Positions 9,019-15,915 of a stretch of DNA of 64,000 nucleotides are shown here, one piece after another. The DNA is from Nocardioides jiangsuensis. Its GTDB lineage: Bacteria > Actinomycetota > Actinomycetes > Propionibacteriales > Nocardioidaceae. Both the position numbers and the translations under genes were made by a program. The stretch lies in contig NZ_JAIEZQ010000002.1 in NCBI RefSeq assembly GCF_019679455.1, forward strand, positions 1,240,001-1,304,000, read 5' to 3'. Under the pieces are notes generated by a model, which had not been told where the DNA came from, made no database searches, and saw only the letters and a program-made list of their open reading frames with translations. The number at the start of each line of letters is the position of its first letter. Positions within the stretch are counted from its first letter, which is position 1.

Positions 9019-9095
9019 GACGCCGTACGTCCGGAAACGTCGCGTACATCGCCGTACGGCGGGTCCGCGAGGTGGTTGGACGGGCCACGGCGCGC

Positions 9096-9109
9096 GGGAC
9101 CTAGGACCC
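9096..9109. promoter_or_regulatory. Possible DosR/DevR-type box upstream of the E1 operon
   Basis: GGGACCTAGGACCC fits the degenerate GGGACnnnnGnCCC core often seen in actinobacterial DosR (hypoxia/NO response) sites. It lies 59 bp before the E1-alpha start, in the only intergenic gap (9019-9167) between two same-strand operons. A single motif match in G+C-rich DNA is weak evidence. Confidence 0.3.
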
Positions 9110-9167
9110 TGTCCGGCGCCGGGGCGCGTGCCTACGTTCGCAGGAGGATCCCTGCTTTGGAGGACGC

Positions 9168-10211
9168 ATGACGACAGAGGCAGCATCGACGTCGATTCCC
9201 CAGCAGAGCCGTCGCGGTGAGGTCCCGGAGGCCGCCGTACGACTCGGGCTGTACCGGACCATGGTGCTGAGCCGCACCTACGAGGAGGCGATCCTCCGGG
9301 AGTACCACGCGGACAAGGGGCCGGGCTTCGACATCGGCAAGGGGCTGGTCCCCGGCGAGATGCACCTGTCCGCCGGGCAGGAGCCCGTCGCGGCCGGTGT
9401 CTGCGCGCACCTGACCACCGACGACGCGGTGACCGCGACCCACCGGCCGCACCACCTCGCGGTCGCGCACGGCGTCGACCTGCGGAAGATGACCGCGGAG
9501 ATCTTCGGACGCGAGACCGGCCTCGGTCGGGGCCGCGGCGGCCACATGCACCTGTTCGACCCCGCGACCCACTTCTCGTGCTCGGGCATCATCGCGGAGG
9601 GGTACCCGCCGGCGCTCGGCCAGGCGTTCGCCTTCCAGCGCCGGGGGACCGACCGGATCGCGGTGGCCGTGACCGGCGAGGGCGCGGCCAACCAGGGCGC
9701 CTTCCACGAGTCGCTGAACCTCGCGGCGCGGTGGTCGCTGCCCGTCGTGTTCGTGGTCGAGGACAACGACTGGGGCATCTCCGTCCCGCGCGACGCCGCC
9801 ACCGCGATCGGCTCGAACGCGGACCGCGCGGCGGCGTACGGCATCCCGGGCGAGCGGGTCGAGAACGACGTGGAGGCGGTGTACGACGCGGCGAGGCGGG
9901 CCGTCGCACGCGCCCGCGCCGGCGACGGACCCTCGCTGATCGAGGTCCACACGCTACGGATGTGGGGCCACTTCGAGGGCGACGCCCAGGGCTACCGGAC
10001 GGACCTCGCGGACGTGGCGGAGCGGGACCCGATCCCGCGCTACGAGGAGGTCCTGCGCAAGGCCGGGGTGCTCGACGACGAGAAGGTGGCGCAGGCCAAG
10101 GCCGACGCGAGCAGGCGCGTCGAGGACGCGGTCGAGTTCGCCAGGAGCAGCGCGATCCCCGACCCCGCCGACGCCACCGCGTACGTCTTCACCGAAGGAG
10201 CCCTCCGATGA
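9168..10211 (+). CDS. Thiamine-diphosphate-dependent 2-oxo-acid/acetoin dehydrogenase E1 component, alpha subunit
   Basis: 347 residues. The ThDP-binding motif is seen as GEGAANQGAFHESLN followed by VVEDNDWGIS (the G-D/E-G ... N-N type signature). THRPHHLAVAHG and RGRGGHMHLF are typical of the acetoin/pyruvate/branched-chain E1-alpha group. It decarboxylates a 2-oxo acid or cleaves acetoin and passes the acyl group to a lipoyl domain. A TTTGGAGGACGC leader gives a strong Shine-Dalgarno. It overlaps the beta-subunit gene by 4 bp. The substrate is not certain; the sequence style is closest to AcoA/PdhA-like proteins. Confidence 0.88.
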   Translation: MTTEAASTSIPQQSRRGEVPEAAVRLGLYRTMVLSRTYEEAILREYHADKGPGFDIGKGLVPGEMHLSAGQEPVAAGVCAHLTTDDAVTATHRPHHLAVAHGVDLRKMTAEIFGRETGLGRGRGGHMHLFDPATHFSCSGIIAEGYPPALGQAFAFQRRGTDRIAVAVTGEGAANQGAFHESLNLAARWSLPVVFVVEDNDWGISVPRDAATAIGSNADRAAAYGIPGERVENDVEAVYDAARRAVARARAGDGPSLIEVHTLRMWGHFEGDAQGYRTDLADVAERDPIPRYEEVLRKAGVLDDEKVAQAKADASRRVEDAVEFARSSAIPDPADATAYVFTEGALR

Positions 10212-11239
10212 CGATCACCGAAGCGCCCCAGGCCACCCGCAGGCTCACCACCTCCAAGGCGATGGTCGAGGCCATCGCGCAGGAGATGGAGCGTGACCCG
10301 TCGGTCTTCTACCTGGGCGAGGACGTCGGCGCGTACGGCGGCATCTTCAGCTCCACCACCGGGCTGCTCGAGCGGTTCGGGCCCCAACGGATCATCGACA
10401 CCCCGATCTCGGAGACCGCCTTCATCGGCCTGGGCATCGGCGCCGCGGTGGAGGGGATGCGTCCGATCGTCGAGGTGATGTTCACCGACTTCATGGGCGT
10501 GTGCCTGGACCAGATCTACAACCACATGGCGAAGATCCACTTCGAGTCCGGGGGCAACGTGAAGGTGCCCATGGTGCTCACCATGGCGGCCGGCGGCGGC
10601 TACTCCGACGGCGCGCAGCACTCCCAGTGCCTGTGGGGCACCTTCGCCCACCTGCCCGGGATGAAGGTCGTCGTGCCCAGCACCCCGGCCGACGCCAAGG
10701 GGCTGATGACCTCGGCGATCCGCGACGACAACCCGGTCGTCTACATCTTCCACAAGGGCGTGATGGGACTGCCCTGGATGGTGAAGAACCCCCGCAGCAT
10801 CGACGAGGTCCCCGACGGCGAGCACACGGTGCCCATCGGCGAGGCCCGGGTGGCCCGGGAGGGCAGCGACGTCACGGTGGTCACCCTGTCCCTGTCGGTG
10901 CACCACGCCCTCGACGTCGCCGAGTCCCTCGCGCCGCAGGGGATCGACGTGGAGGTGGTCGACCTGCGCAGCCTGGTCCCGCTGGACCGCGACGCGATCG
11001 TCGCCTCGGTGGCCAAGACCGGCCGGCTCGTCGTCGTCGACGAGGACTACCTGTCGTTCGGCGTCTCGGCGGAGGTCGTCGCGAGCGTCACCGACCGTGA
11101 CCCCACGCTGCTGCGCGTGCCTCCGCAGCGGATCGCGGTGCCCGACGTCCCGATCCCGTACGCACACGACCTGGAGCACGCCGTACTCCCGCGGCACGAC
11201 CGCATCGAGCGGGCCGTCCGTACGGCGATGGGCAGATGA
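10208..11239 (+). CDS. 2-oxo-acid/acetoin dehydrogenase E1 component, beta subunit
   Basis: 343 residues from ATG at the end of the alpha gene. It has the transketolase pyrimidine-binding domain (YLGEDVGAYGGIF, DTPISETAFIGLGIGAA, EVMFTDFM) and the C-terminal transketolase domain (VEVVDLRSLVPLDRDAI, VDEDYLSFGVSAEV). It forms the alpha2-beta2 E1 heterotetramer with the preceding product. The stop overlaps the start of the lipoyl-domain gene, so E1-alpha, E1-beta and the carrier should be made in fixed ratio. Confidence 0.9.
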   Translation: MTITEAPQATRRLTTSKAMVEAIAQEMERDPSVFYLGEDVGAYGGIFSSTTGLLERFGPQRIIDTPISETAFIGLGIGAAVEGMRPIVEVMFTDFMGVCLDQIYNHMAKIHFESGGNVKVPMVLTMAAGGGYSDGAQHSQCLWGTFAHLPGMKVVVPSTPADAKGLMTSAIRDDNPVVYIFHKGVMGLPWMVKNPRSIDEVPDGEHTVPIGEARVAREGSDVTVVTLSLSVHHALDVAESLAPQGIDVEVVDLRSLVPLDRDAIVASVAKTGRLVVVDEDYLSFGVSAEVVASVTDRDPTLLRVPPQRIAVPDVPIPYAHDLEHAVLPRHDRIERAVRTAMGR

Positions 11240-11469
11240 CCGACGTCCTCTTCCCGGCGCTCTCGGAGGAGAACCCGGACGCGGAGGGGGTCCTCGCCAC
11301 CTGGTTCGTGACCGAGGGCTCCGCCGTCACCGCCGACCAGCTTCTCGCGGAGGTGCAGGTCGACAAGGTGTCCGCGGAGGTGCTCGCGCCCTCGGCCGGG
11401 GTGGTGCACCTGCTCGTCGAGGAGGAGGCCGCGGTCCCGCAGGGGACACCCGTCGCGCGCATCGAGTGA
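11236..11469 (+). CDS. Stand-alone lipoyl (biotinyl/lipoyl-carrier) domain protein
   Basis: 77 residues, i.e. one lipoyl domain and nothing else. The lipoylation site is Lys44 in EVQVDKVSAEV, in the middle of the domain between two beta sheets. ATG overlaps the E1-beta stop. In a normal complex the lipoyl domain is fused to the E2 acyltransferase, but the E2 peripheral-subunit-binding and catalytic domains are absent here and no E2 gene follows. The domain must either serve an E2 encoded elsewhere or pass the acyl/redox group to another partner. Confidence 0.88.
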   Translation: MTDVLFPALSEENPDAEGVLATWFVTEGSAVTADQLLAEVQVDKVSAEVLAPSAGVVHLLVEEEAAVPQGTPVARIE

Positions 11470-11532
11470 CGTGTCCTGGGTACGTGCCCGCCAGTCGGCG
11501 CAGCCGAGCGCCACCACCCGAGAGGAGCGTCT

Positions 11533-11796
11533 ATGACCACGACCCCGAACGAGCCGGTGAAGGACGAGGACATCGAGACCATCGGCGCCCCGCCGGCCGC
11601 CGGCGAGATGATCGGTGACCAGGACGCCGACGGCACCGACACCGCCGACGCGGACGGGACCGACGGCGACAGCACCGACGGCGACAGCACGGACGTCACG
11701 GACGGCGACAGCACGGACGCGTCCGACGGTGACAGCACCGATGTCACGGACGGTGACAGCACCGACGGCGGCGACGCCGACGGCACCGACGCCTGA
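11533..11796 (+). CDS. Short acidic Asp/Gly/Ser/Thr repeat peptide, candidate substrate (precursor) of the JmjC oxygenase
   Basis: 87 residues, ATG with a GAGAGGAGC Shine-Dalgarno. Residues 1-29 are of ordinary composition (MTTTPNEPVKDEDIETIGAP then PAAGEMIGD). From residue 30 to the end the chain contains almost only Asp, Gly, Thr, Ser, Ala and Val, with five DGDSTD-type blocks flanked by DADGTD blocks. It has no signal peptide or transmembrane segment. This two-part leader-plus-repeat layout next to a peptide/protein hydroxylase (11810) and an Fe-S protein (12934) resembles a ribosomally made, post-translationally modified peptide. No named family is recognised. It could instead be a simple acidic low-complexity protein. 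Confidence 0.75.
   Translation: MTTTPNEPVKDEDIETIGAPPAAGEMIGDQDADGTDTADADGTDGDSTDGDSTDVTDGDSTDASDGDSTDVTDGDSTDGGDADGTDA
11695..11766 (+). repeat. Three 24-bp tandem repeats within the acidic peptide gene
   Basis: Units at 11695-11718, 11719-11742 and 11743-11766 each encode [V/A][T/S]DGDSTD. Shorter copies of the GGCGACAGCAC core lie just upstream. Third-position differences (GGC/GGT, ACG/ACC, GAC/GAT) show that the units have diverged silently while the peptide stayed the same. Confidence 0.88.
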
Positions 11797-11809
11797 GCCA
11801 GCCGACGCC

Positions 11810-12937
11810 GTGGACGCACTCGAGCTGCTCAGCGGCGACGCCCAGACCTTCCGCGCGAAGGTCTGGGCGTCGCACGTGCACATCCATTACACGGACCCGG
11901 CCGACCTGGTCGGGCTGCTGTCCCTCGACGACGTCGACCACCTGCTGACCAGCGTCGCGCTGCGGACGCCGGCGCTGCGCGTGGTGAAGCACGGCTCGGT
12001 CCTGCCGTCGAGCCGGTTCACCCGGTCGGCGACGATGGCCGGGTCACCGCTCACCGGGCTCGTCGACGCCCGCAAGGTGCTGGACCACTTCGACGACGGC
12101 GCGACCGTCGTCCTCCAGGGGCTGCACCGCTACTGGCCACCGCTCACGCGGCTGGTCCGCGAGCTGGAGCTGGCGCTCGGCCACCCGTGCCAGGCCAACG
12201 CCTACCTCACCCCGCCCGGGTCGCAGGGGTTCGCGCGGCACAGCGACACCCACGACGTCTTCGTGTTCCAGACCCACGGCCGCAAGCAGTGGGAGATCGT
12301 CGAGGGCGGCGAGGAGCGAGAGGTGTTGCTCGAGCCGGGGCTGAGCATGTACCTGCCCACCGGCACCCCGCACTCCGCGCGCAGCCAGGAGCAGACCTCG
12401 CTGCACGTCACGGTCGGGATCAACCGGCTCACCTGGCGCCAGGTGCTGCGGTCGGTCACCGACCGGGTGCTCGCCGACGAGAGGTACGACGCGCCGCTGC
12501 CGGCGGGCTACCTCGACGACCCCGCCGTCCTCGCGGAGCAGCTCGCCGAGCAGCTCGCGTCGTACGCGGACGGGATGCGTTCCGTGGACGCCGCCGTCGT
12601 CGCCGACGAGCGGGCCGCGGCGTTCCTGCGGGAGCGCACGCCCGCCCTGCGCGGAGGGCTGACCGACCGGGTCGGGCTCGACGCCCTGGGTGACGAGACG
12701 CTGCTGGAGCGGCGCCCGACGGCCGCGTGCGTGCTCAGGCCGGGGGAGGAGGGGTTCGAGGTGCTCCTCGGCGACCGGGCGCTGCGGATGCCGGCGCGCC
12801 TGCGGGAGCCGATGACGTTCGTCCGTGACCACCCCACGCTGCGCGTACGCGATCTCGCGCCGTGGCTCGACGAGCAGAGCAGGCTGGTGCTGGTCCGCCG
12901 GCTGGTGCGCGAGGGTCTGCTCCGGATCGCCGGGTGA
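11810..12937 (+). CDS. JmjC/cupin-4 family 2-oxoglutarate/Fe(II) oxygenase (ribosomal-oxygenase-like)
   Basis: 375 residues from a GTG 13 bp after the acidic peptide gene. No clear Shine-Dalgarno is present, so coupling to the upstream gene is likely. The JmjC core holds the Fe(II) facial triad: H144 and D146 in FARHSDTHDVFVFQ and H188 in PTGTPHSA. GRKQWEIV follows, as in the YcfD/ROXA/MINA53/NO66 group. The C-terminal ~80 residues (RALRMPARLREPMTFVRD to WLDEQSRLVLVRRLVREGLL) look like the family's winged-helix domain. Known members hydroxylate Arg or His of ribosomal proteins. Here the adjacent repeat peptide is a candidate substrate (inference). The start is uncertain by a few codons. Confidence 0.85.
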   Translation: MDALELLSGDAQTFRAKVWASHVHIHYTDPADLVGLLSLDDVDHLLTSVALRTPALRVVKHGSVLPSSRFTRSATMAGSPLTGLVDARKVLDHFDDGATVVLQGLHRYWPPLTRLVRELELALGHPCQANAYLTPPGSQGFARHSDTHDVFVFQTHGRKQWEIVEGGEEREVLLEPGLSMYLPTGTPHSARSQEQTSLHVTVGINRLTWRQVLRSVTDRVLADERYDAPLPAGYLDDPAVLAEQLAEQLASYADGMRSVDAAVVADERAAAFLRERTPALRGGLTDRVGLDALGDETLLERRPTAACVLRPGEEGFEVLLGDRALRMPARLREPMTFVRDHPTLRVRDLAPWLDEQSRLVLVRRLVREGLLRIAG

Positions 12938-13863
12938 GCGGCACCGCCGCGGGCTCCGGTGGCCTGTCCGGCGCCTTCCGGTGCGCGGCGGCGAGCGAGG
13001 TGGCCGCCGAGCCGCTGGCCGGCACCGCGTCCACGGTCCGGGCGTTCCTCCTGGTGGAGGCGCCCGGGCCGTGGGGCGTCGACGCCGTGCGCGACAGCCG
13101 GCTCCCCGACGACGTGAAGGCGCGGCTGGGCGAGCTGGAGTCGCGGCACCGGGTCCGGCCGCTGCTGGTCCGGCGCCACGGCGGCGCGCGTCCGGCGACG
13201 ACGCGGGTGTTCGCCGCCTACGCCGACCCCGCACGGCCCTGGGTGGGGACCACCGAGCTCGCCGACGTCCGCGACCTCCTCGACCTCGAGCTGGTCGGGC
13301 TCGGCGAGGGGCGGTCGCCGGGACTGGCGCCGTACGACGAGCCGCTGTTCCTCGTGTGCACCCACGGGCGGCACGACGCCTGCTGCGCGGAGCGCGGGCG
13401 GCCGCTGTGCGCGGCGATGGGGGAGGTCGCCCCGGAGGCCACCTGGGAGGTCTCCCACATCGGGGGCGACCGGTTCGCGGCCAACCTGCTCGTGCTCCCG
13501 CACGGCCTCTACTACGGCCGGCTCGGGCCGGCGGACGCGGCGGGCCTCGTGCAGGCGCACCTCGCCGGCCGGCTCGACCTCGAGCACCTGCGGGGGAGGT
13601 CGTCGTACCCGTTCGCGGTGCAGGCCGCGGAGGTGTACCTGCGGCGCCGGCTCGACGTGACGACGGTGGAGCCGCTGGCGGTGCGGAGCCGTGCTCGCGA
13701 CGGCGCCGAGACGCGAGTGGTCTTCGCGGTGGAGGGGGAGGACTGGGAAGTTGTCGTGCACACCTCACGCGGGGCTCCGCGGCAGCTCACGTGCCGCGCG
13801 GGGTCGCCGTCGGCCGGACTGGCCCACACGCTGGTCAGCCTCGGACGCACTGCGGCACGCTGA
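12934..13863 (+). CDS. Sucrase/ferredoxin-like (thioredoxin-like [2Fe-2S]) protein
   Basis: 309 residues from a GTG overlapping the oxygenase stop by 4 bp. The signature HGRHDACCAERGRPLCAAM carries the clustered cysteines of the sucrase/ferredoxin-like family, and the second half holds SHIGGDRFAANLLVLPHGLYYG, including the conserved HxGGxR/H-type Fe-S ligand region. Such proteins bind a thioredoxin-like [2Fe-2S] cluster and probably carry electrons. The tight coupling suggests it supplies electrons to, or works beside, the JmjC oxygenase. An unrelated redox role cannot be excluded. Confidence 0.82.
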   Translation: MSGTAAGSGGLSGAFRCAAASEVAAEPLAGTASTVRAFLLVEAPGPWGVDAVRDSRLPDDVKARLGELESRHRVRPLLVRRHGGARPATTRVFAAYADPARPWVGTTELADVRDLLDLELVGLGEGRSPGLAPYDEPLFLVCTHGRHDACCAERGRPLCAAMGEVAPEATWEVSHIGGDRFAANLLVLPHGLYYGRLGPADAAGLVQAHLAGRLDLEHLRGRSSYPFAVQAAEVYLRRRLDVTTVEPLAVRSRARDGAETRVVFAVEGEDWEVVVHTSRGAPRQLTCRAGSPSAGLAHTLVSLGRTAAR

Positions 13864-13917
13864 CGGCGCGCTGGTCCGTGGGGGCGGCGCGGCGTGTGCC
13901 CCTGCGCGCGGGCCGTC
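13862..13917. terminator. Possible bidirectional terminator hairpin
   Basis: Between two convergent genes. The outer arms GACGGC (13862-13867) and GCCGTC (13912-13917) enclose an inner GGGGC/GCCCC hairpin. There is no T-tract, which is common for actinobacterial terminators. Modest support. Confidence 0.4.
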
Positions 13918-13923
13918 GGTCGC

Positions 13924-14166
13924 CTAGGCGGCCCGTCGTACGTCGCGGGCGGCCATCCAGGTCTCGAACCGGCCCTTGTTGCCCATCAGGTACACGCGGA
14001 AGAGCGTCTCGAACGCGAGGACCTGGCCGCGCAGGGCGAGCATCTGGTACTCCAGCCGTCGCTCCGGGTTGCAGGTGTGGAAGTCGGTCCTCGCGGTCTC
14101 GACGGACTCCCCGCACTCGGCACACGGCATGAAGCTGGCGAAGTACACCGAACCCTCCAGATACAT
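13924..14166 (-). CDS. Small hypothetical protein with Cys/His zinc-binding pattern
   Basis: 80 residues. It begins MYLEGSVYFASFMPCAECGE and has CxxC (in PCAECGE) plus a later HTC, a plausible zinc knuckle. A helical, hydrophobic/basic C-terminal half (YQMLALRGQVLAFETLFRVY) follows. The composition and well-formed hydrophobic pattern look like a real protein rather than a chance reading frame. No family is recognised. It is convergent with the sucrase/ferredoxin gene and divergent from the MBL hydrolase. A weak GAGAG precedes the ATG. Confidence 0.6.
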   Translation of the reverse strand: MYLEGSVYFASFMPCAECGESVETARTDFHTCNPERRLEYQMLALRGQVLAFETLFRVYLMGNKGRFETWMAARDVRRAA

Positions 14167-14312
14167 CTCTCGAACGACACCGGAAGGGTTCCCGCTGAGG
14201 ACGCGGTCGAAACGGCCCCGCGTCGAGGTCCTTGTCACCCGCCGTCTGTCTAGTCGCCGCCGGGGATGCTCGGGTTGTTCGGCGCAGGCGTTGACCTGTC
14301 CCGGAGGGCTGT

Positions 14313-14369
14313 GGATCGTGGAGAGAGCACCGGTGTCACCGCAGGACCGACGTCGCGCACCCACGATCC
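14313..14369. promoter_or_regulatory. Inverted repeat in the leader of the MBL-fold gene
   Basis: GGATCGTGG (14313-14321) and CCACGATCC (14361-14369) are exact 9-bp complements separated by 39 bp, just upstream of the AAGGAG Shine-Dalgarno of the gene at 14401. They could form a leader stem or a split operator. The rest of the 234-bp divergent gap (14167-14400) shows a TTGACC at 14291 but no convincing -10. Confidence 0.3.
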
Positions 14370-14400
14370 GCCGCAGTCCCTCTGGATCCAAGGAGCCGTC

Positions 14401-15216
14401 GTGCAGACTCACCGCATCAACTCCGACCTCACCGTCATCAACGACCACCTCCCCGTCCCCACCATCGGGTACCTGCCGATCAACGCGTTCGTGCTCCATG
14501 CCGAGCAGCCGGTCGTGGTGGACACGGGGGTGAGCATTCCCGACCGCGGGTTCATGGACGTGCTCGGCTCGGTCATCGACCCGAAGGACGTCCGCTGGAT
14601 CTGGCTGACCCACCCCGACCGGGACCACACGGGGGCGATCTTCGAGCTGCTCGAGGCTGCGCCGCAGGCGCGCGTGGTCACCACCTTCCTGAGCGTGGGG
14701 ATCATGACGACGTACCGGCCGCTGCCGATGGACCGGCTGTTCCTGATCAACCCCGGCCAGACGCTCGACGTCGGGGACCGGACGCTGACCGCCTTCCGGC
14801 CGCCGCTGTTCGACAGCCCGGCGACGGTCGGATTCTTCGACCCCCGCTCGCGGACTTGTGTCGCGTCCGACTGCTTCGGGGCACCGATGTCGAGCGCGGA
14901 CCTCGCCGAGGCGAGCGACGTCCGTGACGTGCCGTCCGGCGACCTCCGGTCCGGGCAGCTGCTCTGGGCCACCGTCGACAGCCCGTGGATCCACGTCACC
15001 GACCAGAACGCGTACATGAAGACCGTGGACCCGCTGCGGGAGATGGAACCCGAGGTGATCCTCAGCTCGCACCTGCCGCCGGCGGTCGACCGGATCTCGG
15101 AGTGCCTGGACATGCTCTCCGTGGCGCCGATGGCCGACCCGTGGGTCGGCCCCGACCAGCGTGCGCTCGAGGAGATGCTCGCGGGCTTCGAGCCGGCCGC
15201 CACCCCTCACGGCTGA
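14401..15216 (+). CDS. MBL-fold metallo-hydrolase
   Basis: 271 residues from GTG with an AAGGAG Shine-Dalgarno 6 bp upstream. The metal-binding motif is THPDRDHTGA at about residue 68, replacing the classical HxHxDH with HPDRDH. This pattern occurs in the flavodiiron/ROO-like branch and related MBL hydrolases, where the first position can differ. Other metal ligands are expected at VASDCFGAP and SSHLPP. It lacks the flavodoxin domain of a full flavodiiron protein, so it is probably a hydrolase or an oxygen/NO-sensing relative. The substrate is unknown. Monocistronic. Confidence 0.82.
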   Translation: MQTHRINSDLTVINDHLPVPTIGYLPINAFVLHAEQPVVVDTGVSIPDRGFMDVLGSVIDPKDVRWIWLTHPDRDHTGAIFELLEAAPQARVVTTFLSVGIMTTYRPLPMDRLFLINPGQTLDVGDRTLTAFRPPLFDSPATVGFFDPRSRTCVASDCFGAPMSSADLAEASDVRDVPSGDLRSGQLLWATVDSPWIHVTDQNAYMKTVDPLREMEPEVILSSHLPPAVDRISECLDMLSVAPMADPWVGPDQRALEEMLAGFEPAATPHG

Positions 15217-15231
15217 CGGCCGCACCTCTGC

Positions 15232-15786
15232 TCACTCCGGCCACTGGTCCGGGAACTCGCGTCGGAGGAGGGCGCGCATCTCGTCGCGGTCGAGGCCGTC
15301 GGCGCGGTGCTGCGCGGCCAGCTCGCGCAGCCGCAGCACGAACGCCGCCGGCGCCGGGGTCGACACCCGCGGAAGCCCCAGCTCGCGCTCGGCCCACAGC
15401 AGCAGCCGGATCGTGCGGGCGTCGGCGTAGACGTTCTCCTCCGTGAAGCCGCAGGCATGGGCGTCGCGGCTGCGGCAGGCCAGGGCGATCGTCGGACGCG
15501 CCTGCCACCAGCCGCACGCCTGGCAGGTGATCCGCAGGGTGCCTTCCCGGTGGGCTCGAGTGCCTTCAGGTGCGGACCTACTGCCTTCTGATGCGGACCG
15601 GAGCACCACGGCGGAGGTCGGCTGCGCCGTTCGCAGGTCGATGTGCCCGAGCGTCTCGACCAGGTCGAGCGTCGGGTCGCCGCGCGTGGGCGGCGATGCT
15701 CTGGACCCGGCCGGTCCCGCGGGTGCGTCACCGACGTCGCCGAGCGTAGCGGCGAGCGGGGACAGGTCGGTGTGGAGGGTACACAT
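15232..15786 (-). CDS. Hypothetical protein with a central Cys-rich segment
   Basis: 184 residues. The N-terminal ~75 residues are low-complexity. The central LRITCQACGWWQARPTIALA plus CRSRDAHACGF has four or five cysteines that may bind zinc. The C-terminal ~70 residues (DARTIRLLLWAERELGLPRV to RRDEMRALL-type helices ending FPDQWPE) look like a compact helical domain. Near-duplicate TGCCTTC-containing 17-bp segments at about 15562 and 15581 encode a repeated SEG/PEG stretch. It is divergent from the DUF222-HNH gene across a 129-bp gap. No function assigned. Confidence 0.6.
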   Translation of the reverse strand: MCTLHTDLSPLAATLGDVGDAPAGPAGSRASPPTRGDPTLDLVETLGHIDLRTAQPTSAVVLRSASEGSRSAPEGTRAHREGTLRITCQACGWWQARPTIALACRSRDAHACGFTEENVYADARTIRLLLWAERELGLPRVSTPAPAAFVLRLRELAAQHRADGLDRDEMRALLRREFPDQWPE

Positions 15787-15915
15787 CGCGGCCGAGCCGG
15801 GCGCTCAGGACCGAGCGCCAGCCAGGTTTCGTCCACAGACAGACTCAGGCGTGGGTCCTCCACGAGTGCGAAGATACTTTCGAAAAGCGTCGAGAAGCAC
15901 GCCTAGATTGGTTCC

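Noticed and set aside
9168-11469. Complete pyruvate or acetoin dehydrogenase complex
   Set aside because: E2 catalytic and E3 genes are missing; only the lipoyl carrier follows E1.
15871-15915. Classical sigma-70 promoter before the DUF222-HNH gene
   Set aside because: A TAGATT hexamer is well placed for a leaderless start, but no -35 element lies at 16-18 bp; the TTTCGAAA palindrome is noted in the gene entry instead.
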